A stretch of DNA of 64,000 bases from the NCBI GenBank assembly GCA_002383165.1, contig DFXK01000008.1, positions 1 through 64,000 on the forward strand, written 5' to 3'. The position numbers and the translations under genes are program-made. This DNA is from Flavobacteriales bacterium UBA4110. Its GTDB lineage: Bacteria; Bacteroidota; Bacteroidia; Flavobacteriales; Weeksellaceae. Shown here in pieces: positions 32,681-41,080 of this stretch. Numbering within the stretch: position 1 is the first letter of the stretch; each line of letters opens with the position of its first letter. The notes under the pieces are model-generated. The model was given only the letters and a program-made list of their open reading frames with translations, was not told where the DNA came from and did not search any database.

Positions 32681-34126
32681 ATGAGCAACCATCAACAATC
32701 AACTATCAACCATCAACCAATCAATATAAAAACCTCTGTTAAATCCCGTTTAGCAGACCTTTACACCCCGATTGGGATTTATCTCCGTCTTCGCGACCAG
32801 TTTCGTGATACGATTCTTTTGGAAAGTGCAGGAAATCAAAACTCTGAAAATTCGTTTTCTTTCATTTGTGTTAATGCCATTGCCGGAATAGAAATCCGAA
32901 ATTACGACGAAGCAGAATTGAAATTTCCGCTTGAAAATCCTCAGAAAATCGATTTGAAAAATGAGAACTTATCTGACTTGATGCAGGAATTTTCCAATTG
33001 TTTCAAATGTGAAAAACCAAACCACGAGATTGGAAAACAAGCGCAGGGATTTTTCGGATATACAAGTTATGATGCGATTCCGTTTTTTGAGAATATAAAA
33101 TTCAAGGAACAATCTGAGGAAAATAAAATTCCGTTGATGCGTTATCGTATTTACCAATATGTGATTGCAATCAATCATCACAATGACGAAATGTTCCTGA
33201 TTGAAAATAAAATCAATGGATTGAAGTCTGAACTTTCAACCCTTGAAAGCATCATCAATCAAAAAAACGCTCCGGTTTTCCCTTTCGAATCTTTAGGCGA
33301 AGAAACTTCAAATCTAACGGATTCAGAGTTTTTGGAATCTGTAGAATTTGCGAAAAAACACTGTTTCCGTGGCAACGTTTTCCAATTGGTTTTGAGCAGA
33401 AGATTCGAACAGAAATTCCAAGGTGATGAGTTCAATGTTTATCGTGCTTTGAGAAATATCAATCCTTCGCCTTACCTATTCTCTTTCGATTATGGCGATT
33501 ACAAATTGATAGGTTCCAGTCCGGAAAGTCAGTTGATTATCAAAAATGGAAAAGCCATTATTCATCCGATTGCAGGGACTTTCAAACGAACAGGAAATGT
33601 TGAAAAAGATTTGGAATCTGCAGAAGAACTCAAAAAAGACCCTAAAGAAAATGCAGAACACACGATGTTGGTGGATTTGGCAAGAAATGATTTGAGCATT
33701 CACGGGAAAAATACAACGGTTTCCAAACTGAAAGAAATCCATTTTTTCTCTCACGTGATTCATATGGTTTCCGAAGTTGTAACCGATGTTAAAGAAGGCC
33801 AAAATCCATACGAAATGATTGCAACCACTTTCCCACAAGGCACTTTAAGTGGCGCTCCAAAATACCGAGCAATGCAATTGATTGACGAACACGAGAAAAC
33901 TTCCAGAAGTTATTACGCAGGGTGTATTGGGTTTGTAGGCTTTGATGGAAGTTGTAACCAAGCGATTATGATAAGAACTTTCTTGAGTAAAAACAATACA
34001 CTTTTTTATCAAGCCGGAGCTGGAATCACAGCAAAATCTGTTTCAGCAAGTGAGTTACAGGAAGTTAATAATAAACTAGGCGCTTTGAAAAAAGCGATTG
34101 TAAAAGCAGAACGAATTGTAAATTGA
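32681..34126 (+). CDS. trpE: anthranilate synthase component I
   Basis: Makes anthranilate from chorismate, with ammonia supplied by TrpG; first step of tryptophan synthesis. The 481 residues include the feedback-inhibition motif LLESA near residue 46 and the chorismate-binding domain (about 220-470) with IAGTFKRTG, ENAEHTMLVDLARND, FPQGTLSGAPK and YQAGAGIT. The first about 17 residues (SNHQQSTINHQPINI) have no counterpart in the family core and are encoded by a CAACCATCAACTATC-like intergenic repeat. Seven trp genes follow in order EGDCFBA. Confidence 0.95.
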   Translation: MSNHQQSTINHQPINIKTSVKSRLADLYTPIGIYLRLRDQFRDTILLESAGNQNSENSFSFICVNAIAGIEIRNYDEAELKFPLENPQKIDLKNENLSDLMQEFSNCFKCEKPNHEIGKQAQGFFGYTSYDAIPFFENIKFKEQSEENKIPLMRYRIYQYVIAINHHNDEMFLIENKINGLKSELSTLESIINQKNAPVFPFESLGEETSNLTDSEFLESVEFAKKHCFRGNVFQLVLSRRFEQKFQGDEFNVYRALRNINPSPYLFSFDYGDYKLIGSSPESQLIIKNGKAIIHPIAGTFKRTGNVEKDLESAEELKKDPKENAEHTMLVDLARNDLSIHGKNTTVSKLKEIHFFSHVIHMVSEVVTDVKEGQNPYEMIATTFPQGTLSGAPKYRAMQLIDEHEKTSRSYYAGCIGFVGFDGSCNQAIMIRTFLSKNNTLFYQAGAGITAKSVSASELQEVNNKLGALKKAIVKAERIVN

Positions 34127-34128
34127 TT

Positions 34129-34210
34129 TTGTCATTCAGAACGAAGCATAGCGTAGTGAAGAATCTCAAAAAATTTGAATTAAGATTCCTCCTCTAGTCG
34201 AAATGACAAA
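34129..34210. repeat. palindromic repeat family A, copy 1
   Basis: TGTCATTCaGAACGAAG... to ...AAATGACA, an imperfect hairpin in the trpE-trpG gap. Related copies lie at 36836, 37589 and 48273. Confidence 0.75.
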
Positions 34211-34236
34211 AAAATGACAAACTAAAAATATTAAAA

Positions 34237-34854
34237 ATGGAAAATAATATAAAACCATCAACCAAAATTCTGGTTTTTGATAATTACGATAGTTTTACAT
34301 ACAATCTCGTTCAAATCATTGAACAAATTGTTGGCGAGAAAATAGATGTTTACAGAAATGACCAAATCCCTTTGGAAGACATTGAAAAATACGATAAAAT
34401 CATTCTTTCACCAGGTCCTGGGATTCCAGAAGAAGCTGGAATTTTGCTAGAAGTGATTAAAAAATATGCACCTACTAAATCTATTTTCGGAGTTTGTCTC
34501 GGTCAGCAAGCGATTGCAGAAGCTTTTGGTGGAAGTCTGATTAATCTTTCAGAAATCTATCACGGTGTTGCGACTGAAGCCACTCAAACCAATGAGCATA
34601 AGATTTTCAATAATTTACCGGAAACTTTAGAAGTTGGAAGATACCATTCCTGGGCAGTAAATCCAGACGATTTTCCAGCAGAATTAGAAATCACAAGCGT
34701 TGACAAAAATGGAATGATTATGAGTCTGAAACACAAAACTTACGATGTTCATGCTGTCCAATATCACCCGGAAAGTATCTTGACGCCTGACGGAAAAAAG
34801 ATATTAGAGAATTTTTTAAAGACCGATGCTGGAAGTCAGAAGTTAGAAGAATAA
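34237..34854 (+). CDS. trpG: anthranilate synthase component II (glutamine amidotransferase)
   Basis: Releases ammonia from glutamine for TrpE. 205 residues of class I amidotransferase: oxyanion segment SPGPGIPEEAG, nucleophile Cys 87 in GVCLGQQ, and the His-Glu pair in HAVQYHPESI. The final residues (DAGSQKLEE) are encoded by a GGAAGTCAGAAGTTAGAAG repeat that forms an inverted repeat with the intergenic DNA after the stop codon. It may also serve p-aminobenzoate synthesis, as in many bacteria; no pab gene is nearby. Confidence 0.95.
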   Translation: MENNIKPSTKILVFDNYDSFTYNLVQIIEQIVGEKIDVYRNDQIPLEDIEKYDKIILSPGPGIPEEAGILLEVIKKYAPTKSIFGVCLGQQAIAEAFGGSLINLSEIYHGVATEATQTNEHKIFNNLPETLEVGRYHSWAVNPDDFPAELEITSVDKNGMIMSLKHKTYDVHAVQYHPESILTPDGKKILENFLKTDAGSQKLEE

Positions 34855-34896
34855 ATATAACGCACAAATACTTCCGACTTCAGACATCTGACTTCG
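34828..34896. repeat. GAAGTCAGA inverted repeat across the trpG stop
   Basis: GGAAGTCAGA (34832 onward) in trpG and TCTGACTTC in the following gap form complementary arms. The 3' gap also carries CTTCCGACTTCAGACATC units of the same family. Confidence 0.65.
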
Positions 34897-34906
34897 GACT
34901 AATATT

Positions 34907-35896
34907 ATGAAACAAATCCTACAATACTTATTCAATCACCAAACTTTGACCAAAGCAGAAGCCAAAGCAATTTTGATTGAAATTTCACAAAATAAATTCA
35001 ACGAAAGCGAAGTCATTTCTTTCATTACGGTTTTCTTAATGCGAACCATTACTCTGGAAGAACTCGAAGGATTCCGTGAAGCACTTTTACAATTGGCGAA
35101 ACCAGTCGATTTGGGAACCAGAGATTTGGTGGATATTGTCGGAACAGGAGGTGATGGAAAAAATACATTTAACATATCAACTTTAGCAAGTTTCATTATT
35201 GCAGGAACCGGACAAAAAGTAGCAAAACAAGGCAATTACGGCGCATCATCTATTTCTGGTTCGTCTAATGTTTTGGAAGAATTGGGTTACAAATTCAAAG
35301 ATAATTCTGAAGATTTGAAATCCGATTTAGAAAAAGGAAATATCTGTTTTCTGCACGCACCGTTATTTCATCCCGCTTTAAAGTCGGTAGCTCCGCTCAG
35401 AAAACAACTTGGTTTGAAGACTTTTTTCAATCTTTTGGGACCGTTGGTCAATCCTGCTCGCCCAGATTTCACAATGATTGGTGTTGCAAATCTTGAAATT
35501 GCGCGCGTTTATCAATATCTTTTGCAAAAACAAAAAAGCGAGTTTATGATTGTACACGCTTTGGATGGTTATGACGAAATTTCCTTAACTGGAGATACCA
35601 AAATTTTCAGTAAAACTGGCGAGAAAATCTATTCCGCAGAAGATTTGAAATTCAAAAATATTGCACCAGAAAGCATTTTCGGAGGCGAAACCAAAGAAGA
35701 TGCAGCGAAATTATTTATCAAAATATTGGAAGGAAACGGAAGTGATGAACAGAATTCTGTTGTTCTTGCTAATGCTTCAATTGCTTTGGAAAACACCGGA
35801 AAATATGGCAATTATGATAGTTGTTTGGCGTTGGCAAAAGAAAGTTTGGAAAATGGAAAAGCATTGAATAGTTTGAAAGCAATTATTAATAATTAA
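34907..35896 (+). CDS. trpD: anthranilate phosphoribosyltransferase
   Basis: Joins anthranilate to PRPP. 329 residues, with the PRPP-binding GTGGDGKNTFNIST near residue 81, KQGNYGASSISGSSNVLEELG and HPALKSVAPLRKQLGLKTFFN, all typical. Third trp gene, 52 bases after trpG. The next gap is a 130-base palindromic repeat. Confidence 0.95.
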   Translation: MKQILQYLFNHQTLTKAEAKAILIEISQNKFNESEVISFITVFLMRTITLEELEGFREALLQLAKPVDLGTRDLVDIVGTGGDGKNTFNISTLASFIIAGTGQKVAKQGNYGASSISGSSNVLEELGYKFKDNSEDLKSDLEKGNICFLHAPLFHPALKSVAPLRKQLGLKTFFNLLGPLVNPARPDFTMIGVANLEIARVYQYLLQKQKSEFMIVHALDGYDEISLTGDTKIFSKTGEKIYSAEDLKFKNIAPESIFGGETKEDAAKLFIKILEGNGSDEQNSVVLANASIALENTGKYGNYDSCLALAKESLENGKALNSLKAIINN

Positions 35897-35903
35897 AAAA
35901 ACT

Positions 35904-36032
35904 ACCACAAAAGTTACAAAAGAAATGATTAAAAGTAAATTTTTTCAAAAGTAAATAAAATTTTTATCCAAACCTTTTTTTAACTTTTGAATATCTAAAA
36001 AAACAAGAAAAATCTTTTGTGACTTTTGTGGT
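35904..36032. repeat. palindromic repeat family C in the trpD-trpC gap
   Basis: Arms 35904-35922 and 36014-36032 are 19 bases long and complementary with one mismatch (ACCACAAAAGT[T/C]ACAAAAG). An inner TTCAAAAGT/ACTTTTGAA pair is also present. Confidence 0.85.
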
Positions 36033-36045
36033 TGAAAAAATAAAA

Positions 36046-36825
36046 ATGAACATTCTCGATAAAATAATAGAACGAAAAAAACAAGAAGTTGCAGAAGCAA
36101 GATCCAAAATCTCTGTTCAAAATCTGAAAGATTCTGAATTTTTTGGAAGACCAACTTTTTCATTAAAAGAAACTTTAAAATCCAAGTCTGGAATCATCAC
36201 CGAATTTAAAAGACAATCACCGAGTAAAGGCATTATTAATGATAAAGTCTCACCTTTGGAAGTCGTTTCTCAATATGAAAAATTCGGAGCAAGTGCAGTT
36301 TCTATTTTGACAGATTCAGACTTTTTCGGTGGAAATTTTGATGATGTTTTAAATGTTAGAAATCAAATTAACATTCCGATTTTGAGAAAAGATTTTATGA
36401 TTGATGAATATCAATTTTACGAAGCAAAATCAATTGGAGCTGATGTTATTTTGTTAATTGCAGCTTGTCTTTCTCCAACTCAGGTTTCGGAATTTACAGA
36501 ATTGGCTCATTCACTAAATCTTGAAGTTTTATTGGAAATCCATTCTGAAGATGAATTGAAACATATCCATAAAAATGTAGATTTTGTCGGAATTAATAAC
36601 AGAAATTTGAAAGATTTCAAAGTGGATTTGCAACATTCTGTAGATTTGAAAAATCAACTTCCAAAGGATATTTTATCTATTGCAGAAAGCGGAATTTATA
36701 ATGAAGAAGATTTCAGATTCTTGAAAGAAAAAGGCTTTGATGGTTTTTTGATGGGAGAATATTTTATGAAAAATGAAAATCCGGGAAGCAAATTCGGGGA
36801 ATTCATTTCTAATGTACTAATTTAA
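36046..36825 (+). CDS. trpC: indole-3-glycerol-phosphate synthase
   Basis: Closes the indole ring to form indole-3-glycerol phosphate. 259 residues from the ATG at 36046 (MNILDKIIERKKQEVAEAR), the standard family opening. The open frame begins earlier at a GTG inside the palindromic repeat, which is not a credible start. TIM-barrel motifs: EFKRQSPSKG near residue 57, LRKDFMIDEYQ, GINNRNLKDFKVD and IAESGI. TrpF is a separate protein here, unlike the fused E. coli enzyme. Confidence 0.95.
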   Translation: MNILDKIIERKKQEVAEARSKISVQNLKDSEFFGRPTFSLKETLKSKSGIITEFKRQSPSKGIINDKVSPLEVVSQYEKFGASAVSILTDSDFFGGNFDDVLNVRNQINIPILRKDFMIDEYQFYEAKSIGADVILLIAACLSPTQVSEFTELAHSLNLEVLLEIHSEDELKHIHKNVDFVGINNRNLKDFKVDLQHSVDLKNQLPKDILSIAESGIYNEEDFRFLKEKGFDGFLMGEYFMKNENPGSKFGEFISNVLI

Positions 36826-36835
36826 AATAACAACC

Positions 36836-36902
36836 TTGCCATTCTGAACGGAGAGAAACGAAGTGAAGAATCTGTGAGATTCCTAGTCCCTCGGAATGAC
36901 AT
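36836..36902. repeat. palindromic repeat family A, copy 2
   Basis: CCATTCTGAACG...GAAGTGAAGAATCTGTGAGATTCC...TCGGAATGACA. It lies in the trpC-trpF gap, and the GTG-initiated extension of the trpF frame is read from it. Confidence 0.8.
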
Positions 36903-36918
36903 CTTGGAAATTGATGTT

Positions 36919-37590
36919 ATGATTAAACCAAAAATTAAAGTCTGCGGACTTACAAAACTCAATCAGATTCAAGAATTAATTGATATGAAAGTTGATTTTT
37001 TAGGTTTTATTTTTTACGAAAAATCGCCGAGATATGTTTTGAATCACTTGGGTTTAGAGCAGATTTCAGAATTTAATCATCAAAGAAAAGTTGGCGTTTT
37101 TGTGAATGAAACTTTTGAAAGAATTATTGAAATCTCTGAAAAAGCAAAACTGAATTTCATTCAACTTCACGGTGATGAGAAGAAGGATTTTATTTCAGAA
37201 TTAAGACAAAAATTGAATCCAGAAATTGGAATTATAAAAGTCATAAGAGTGGGAAGTCAGAAGTCGGAAGTCAGAAGTGAAATCGAAAAAGTCTTCGACT
37301 CCGCTAAGACTGACAAGCTAAAACAATCAACCATCAACTATCTATTATTCGATACCGATTCCAACGCGTTTGGCGGAACTGGAAAAACTTTTGATTGGAA
37401 GATTTTAAACGATATTAACATTCCGATTCCTTATTTTTTAAGTGGCGGAATTTCTTTAAAAAATGTGGAAGATTTGAAAAATATCAATCAAAAACCAATT
37501 GCGCTTGACATCAATTCAAAATTTGAAATCGAGCCAGGAAATAAAGACATTAATAAAATAATAGAATTTAAAACATTACTAGAAATTTAG
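36919..37590 (+). CDS. trpF: phosphoribosylanthranilate isomerase with a repeat-derived insertion
   Basis: Isomerises phosphoribosylanthranilate. 223 residues from the ATG at 36919 (MIKPKIKVCGLTK); the longer frame starts inside an intergenic repeat. Motifs: KVCGLTK, FIFYEKSPRYV, LHGDE, LLFDTDSNAFGGTGKTFDW and FLSGGISLKNV. Between VIRV and YLLFDTDS about 30 extra residues (GSQKSEVRSEIEKVF and DSAKTDKLKQSTIN) are encoded by three known intergenic repeat types in tandem, placed in frame. The catalytic Cys and Asp are intact, so the enzyme is probably active. Confidence 0.93.
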   Translation: MIKPKIKVCGLTKLNQIQELIDMKVDFLGFIFYEKSPRYVLNHLGLEQISEFNHQRKVGVFVNETFERIIEISEKAKLNFIQLHGDEKKDFISELRQKLNPEIGIIKVIRVGSQKSEVRSEIEKVFDSAKTDKLKQSTINYLLFDTDSNAFGGTGKTFDWKILNDINIPIPYFLSGGISLKNVEDLKNINQKPIALDINSKFEIEPGNKDINKIIEFKTLLEI

Positions 37591-37650
37591 ATTCCTACGG
37601 AATGACAAACAAACTGTTTAAACATTTTTATCATTCTGAAAGAATTTCAA
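37589..37650. repeat. palindromic repeat family A, copy 3 (degenerate)
   Basis: AGATTCCTACGGAATGACAAAC and a TATCATTCTGAAAG arm in the trpF-trpB gap. Confidence 0.6.
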
Positions 37651-37666
37651 CATAAATTTGACAATT

Positions 37667-38872
37667 ATGAACTACCAAAACCCAGATAAAAACGGTTATT
37701 ACGGAAATTTCGGAGGCGCTTTTGTTCCTGAAATGCTTTATCCGAATGTTGCCGAGTTACAGCGCAATTATTTACAAATCATCGAATCTGAAGAATTTCA
37801 AGCAGAATTTCAGGATTTGTTGAAGAACTATGTTGGGCGTGCTACTCCACTCTATTATGCGAAAAATTTGAGCGAAAAATATCAGACTCAAATTTATTTG
37901 AAAAGAGAAGATTTGAATCACACCGGAGCACACAAAATCAATAACGCTTTAGGCCAAGCTTTATTAGCTAAGAAACTTGGAAAACACAGGATCATCGCCG
38001 AAACCGGAGCCGGACAACACGGTGTTGCAACCGCAACTGCGTGTGCATTATTGGGTTTGGAATGCATTGTTTATATGGGTGAAATCGATATCCAAAGACA
38101 AGCACCAAATGTGGCAAGAATGAAAATGTTGGGTGCAACCGTGATTCCTGCAACATCGGGTTCAAAAACCTTGAAGGATGCTGTGAATGAGGCTTTGCGC
38201 GATTGGATTAATAATCCTTCAACTACGCATTACATTATCGGAAGTGTGGTGGGTCCGCATCCTTTTCCGGATTTGGTGGCGAGATTTCAAAGTATTATTT
38301 CAAAAGAAATCAAAGAACAACTAAATGAAAAAATCGGCAGAGAAAATCCTGATTATGTGATTGCCTGCGTTGGTGGCGGAAGTAATGCAGCAGGAACTTT
38401 TTATCATTTTGTGAATGAAGATCAAGTGAAAATCATTGCGGCGGAAGCTGGTGGTTTAGGCGTTGATTCTGGGAAATCTGCAGCGACTACTTTTCTTGGA
38501 ACTTTAGGGATTTTACACGGAAGCCAGAGTTTGGTGATGCAATCCGAAGACGGGCAAGTCATAGAACCGCATTCAATTTCGGCAGGTTTAGATTATCCCG
38601 GAATTGGACCGATGCACGCTAATCTTTTCGATCAAAAAAGAGCAGAATTTTTCAGTGTTAATGATGATGAAGCTTTGAAATCTGCTTTTGAACTGACAAA
38701 AATTGAAGGTATTATTCCAGCTTTGGAAAGTGCACACGCTTTGGCTGTTTTGGATAAAAAGAAATTTGACAAAGACGATGTGGTTGTGATTTGTCTCAGC
38801 GGACGTGGCGATAAGGATATGGAAACGTATTTGCGAAAGCTGGATGATGGAAGTCAGATGACGGAAGTTTAA
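37667..38872 (+). CDS. trpB: tryptophan synthase beta chain
   Basis: Condenses indole with serine to tryptophan, using PLP. 401 residues from the ATG at 37667 (MNYQNPDKNGYYGNFGGAF). The PLP lysine is in EDLNHTGAHKINNALGQ near residue 84, and the phosphate loop GGGSNAAG near 230. The C-terminus after YLRKLDD (GSQMTEV) is encoded by a GGAAGTCAGATGACGGAAG repeat, an extension of the core. Partner TrpA follows 54 bases later. Confidence 0.96.
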   Translation: MNYQNPDKNGYYGNFGGAFVPEMLYPNVAELQRNYLQIIESEEFQAEFQDLLKNYVGRATPLYYAKNLSEKYQTQIYLKREDLNHTGAHKINNALGQALLAKKLGKHRIIAETGAGQHGVATATACALLGLECIVYMGEIDIQRQAPNVARMKMLGATVIPATSGSKTLKDAVNEALRDWINNPSTTHYIIGSVVGPHPFPDLVARFQSIISKEIKEQLNEKIGRENPDYVIACVGGGSNAAGTFYHFVNEDQVKIIAAEAGGLGVDSGKSAATTFLGTLGILHGSQSLVMQSEDGQVIEPHSISAGLDYPGIGPMHANLFDQKRAEFFSVNDDEALKSAFELTKIEGIIPALESAHALAVLDKKKFDKDDVVVICLSGRGDKDMETYLRKLDDGSQMTEV

Positions 38873-38926
38873 TAGTTTTTAAATCTTTTCGCAAATCAAT
38901 TAATTATTTTACTTAAAATTAAATTT

Positions 38927-39700
38927 ATGAACGATTATAACACCAAGCTTCCCGCTTCCAACTCCCAACAAAAGAAACTAAACATATATTTCACCGCAGG
39001 GATTCCATCTTTAGAAGATACTGGAAAAATTGCCAAACTGATTCAGGAATCGGGAGCAGATATGATGGAAATCGGGATTCCTTATTCTGACCCTGTGGCA
39101 GATGGGCCAGTGATTCAGGATGCGCATTCTCTAGCTTTGAAAAACGGAATGTCTATCAAGAAACTATTCGAGCAATTGGCAGAAATCAAAGAATCGGTAA
39201 CGATTCCGAAAATATTAATGGGTTATCTGAATCCCGTTCTTCAATTTGGATTTGAAAACTTTTGTCAGAAATGTGCCGAAGTTGGTGTTTCAGGATTGAT
39301 TATTCCTGATTTGCCACCAATTGAATTTGAGAATAAATATGGCGAAATCCTAAAAAAACACCATCTGAATTTCACGTTTCTTGTAACACCAGAAACTTCG
39401 GAAGAACGCATCAAATATCTGGATTCTCTAAGTTCCGGATTTTTATATGCTGTGAGTTCTTCTTCCACAACAGGAAACGAAAATGCTGTTTTGAAGAATG
39501 AAAATTATCTGGACAGATTAGCTTCTTTAGATTTGAAAAATCCAGTTTTCATCGGTTTTGGAATCAAGAACAGATCTGATTTTGAAAATGTGACTGAGAA
39601 AGCACAAGGTGGAATTATCGGAACTGCTTTTGTGAAGATTTTACTGGATAATAAGGATTGGGAAGCGAAAGGAGGAGAATTCATCAAAGGGATAAAATAA
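38927..39700 (+). CDS. trpA: tryptophan synthase alpha chain
   Basis: Cleaves indole-3-glycerol phosphate to indole, which is channelled to TrpB. 257 residues with the catalytic Glu and Asp in MEIGIPYSDPVADGP near residue 46, GLIIPDLPPIE and FGIKNRSDFENV. The residues before KLNIYFTAGIPSLE (TKLPASNSQQK) come from a CTTCCCGCTTCCAACTCCC-type repeat. Last gene of the operon; a strong terminator follows at 39761-39795. Confidence 0.95.
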   Translation: MNDYNTKLPASNSQQKKLNIYFTAGIPSLEDTGKIAKLIQESGADMMEIGIPYSDPVADGPVIQDAHSLALKNGMSIKKLFEQLAEIKESVTIPKILMGYLNPVLQFGFENFCQKCAEVGVSGLIIPDLPPIEFENKYGEILKKHHLNFTFLVTPETSEERIKYLDSLSSGFLYAVSSSSTTGNENAVLKNENYLDRLASLDLKNPVFIGFGIKNRSDFENVTEKAQGGIIGTAFVKILLDNKDWEAKGGEFIKGIK

Positions 39701-39705
39701 AAATA

Positions 39706-39745
39706 TCGCAGATTAAATTACCTACAAAATCACTATAATCTGCGA
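39706..39745. repeat. TCGCAGATT inverted repeat after trpA
   Basis: TCGCAGATT (39706-39714) and AATCTGCGA (39737-39745) form a 9-bp perfect stem with a 22-base AT-rich loop, between the trpA stop and its terminator. Confidence 0.7.
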
Positions 39746-39760
39746 GAAAATAATTAAAAT

Positions 39761-39795
39761 AAAAAAGAGTTTCAAGATTTAGAAACTCTTTTTTT
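39761..39795. terminator. bidirectional terminator between trpA and a lipoprotein gene
   Basis: A 13-bp perfect stem (39761-39773 with 39782-39794) and an 8-base loop, with A and T tracts on both sides. It serves both convergent genes. Confidence 0.9.
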
Positions 39796-39796
39796 A

Positions 39797-40411
39797 TTAT
39801 TTTGTTTCAGGATTATAAGGAAACCTTATCACTGCTGATTTCATCAGCGATTTGGTGAGCGCGTCTGCAGAAGCAAATGTACCGCCATTCTCCCACGTAT
39901 AATTCCAGAACATTCTTCCGCTAGCCTTGTCAATGATAGAAATATCTGCAGTAGTAACGTTTGAGTTGAAAGCCGGCCCAGCTAAAAGGTTCGAGAAAAA
40001 AGCTTCCGCATTGGTCAATGGTTTTGCCATTGAAATTTTAGAAACCACAATAGCGTCTACGCCAAGAACTTCTGCTATTTTTTTATAAGGTGTCTGGGAT
40101 ATTACAATATGGTTGTTCTTCAAAATTTTATTAGTAGAATCATTAGGAAGAACATATATATTGAGTTTTTTCAATTTTATCCTTTCCTGGAATCTGTCGT
40201 ACAACCCAGCCTGCAATTTCACACTTTCCAGTTTTTCCTGGGCTTTTACTTTATCGGCTTCTACAGATTTCTTAATCTCAATTAGTGCATTAGTAGGCAG
40301 GATCGCTATAGTTTTATGCTGCTTTACAATCTGTTCTGTGTTTTCTGCTTTATAAACAGGTTCACAAGAAATTGCAAATATCGCAATCATAATCAATAAA
40401 AAGTGCTTCAT
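39797..40411 (-). CDS. putative lipoprotein
   Basis: 204 residues from the ATG at 40409-40411, with a lipobox (FAISC, Cys 16). The body contains KTIAILPTNALIEIKKSVEADK and AEVLGVDAIVVSKISMAKP, then a C-terminal ADISIIDKASGRMFWNYTWENG. It resembles the CsgG/DUF4136-like lipoproteins of outer-membrane assembly in its IAILP start and ASGRMFW ending, but the match is weak. Function unknown. It is divergent from the secreted protein gene with 45 bases between the ATGs. Confidence 0.75.
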   Translation of the reverse strand: MKHFLLIMIAIFAISCEPVYKAENTEQIVKQHKTIAILPTNALIEIKKSVEADKVKAQEKLESVKLQAGLYDRFQERIKLKKLNIYVLPNDSTNKILKNNHIVISQTPYKKIAEVLGVDAIVVSKISMAKPLTNAEAFFSNLLAGPAFNSNVTTADISIIDKASGRMFWNYTWENGGTFASADALTKSLMKSAVIRFPYNPETK

Positions 40412-40436
40412 AGTTTTTTTGCGAATGTAAATAAAA

Positions 40437-40444
40437 TATATTTG
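40437..40444 (+). promoter_or_regulatory. -7 element of the secreted protein gene
   Basis: TATATTTG, 12 bases before the ATG at 40457; the spacing would give a very short leader. The -33 region is a plain T-run. Confidence 0.5.
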
Positions 40445-40456
40445 CAAAAAAAATCA

Positions 40457-41080
40457 ATGAAAAAACTCTTTGCATTAGTACTGGGAATTGCAAGTACAGT
40501 TGTTTCTGCACAACACTTTAATGTTGCAGACTATCCGAAAGGCGTTTACGAAACTTTTGAAGATTTCAGAAGCAAAACACCTTCCAAACAAGTTAATCTT
40601 TCTGAGGCTTACACTACGTATCAGCTTGCTTATCGTTTTAATGATATGGATGACAAAGGCAAGAAATTCAAAAAGGCATTTGCAATTTCTGACGGGAAAA
40701 ATCTATACATCCATGTGGTGAATCTTTTAAAAAAATTCAATTCAGAAGATAAAGGCCAATCATATGATGGCGGCATTTACTATCTGAAAGCTGAAAATCA
40801 CGGTGGTTATCTTTTTGTGCGTGACTATTTTGTGAGCAACAGTGCAGCAATGTGGGGCGGTCTTATAGCAACTGCAGCTGCAAGAAGACAGAAAGCAGTT
40901 ATCTATGAGGAGGATAAGGAAAGCTTCAATATGTTTAAAAACATGGACGAGTTCAAAACTTATATGGAAGTCAATTATCCGAAAGTAACGTTGGATCTTG
41001 AAAAGAAAAATGCCGACGGAAGTAAGAAAGAAGAAATTGATACCATTATCAAAAACCTAGATAAGATCAATCAACAATAA
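40457..41080 (+). CDS. exported protein of unknown function
   Basis: 207 residues from the ATG at 40457, with a signal peptide ending at VVSA (residue 18). The mature part opens with HFNVADYPKGVYETFEDFRSKTPSK and has a hydrophobic segment, AAMWGGLIATAAARRQKAVIYEED, near residue 134. No catalytic motif is recognised. The longer frame would need a start inside the divergent lipoprotein gene, so the internal ATG is preferred. It faces the membrane-protein gene at 41120 and shares its terminator. Confidence 0.75.
   Translation: MKKLFALVLGIASTVVSAQHFNVADYPKGVYETFEDFRSKTPSKQVNLSEAYTTYQLAYRFNDMDDKGKKFKKAFAISDGKNLYIHVVNLLKKFNSEDKGQSYDGGIYYLKAENHGGYLFVRDYFVSNSAAMWGGLIATAAARRQKAVIYEEDKESFNMFKNMDEFKTYMEVNYPKVTLDLEKKNADGSKKEEIDTIIKNLDKINQQ

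Noticed and set aside
36019..36045. GTG-initiated upstream extension of trpC
   Set aside because: Encoded by the right arm of the family C palindrome; homology begins at ATG 36046.
36874..36918. GTG-initiated upstream extension of trpF
   Set aside because: Read from the family A palindrome; the TrpF fold begins at the ATG 36919.
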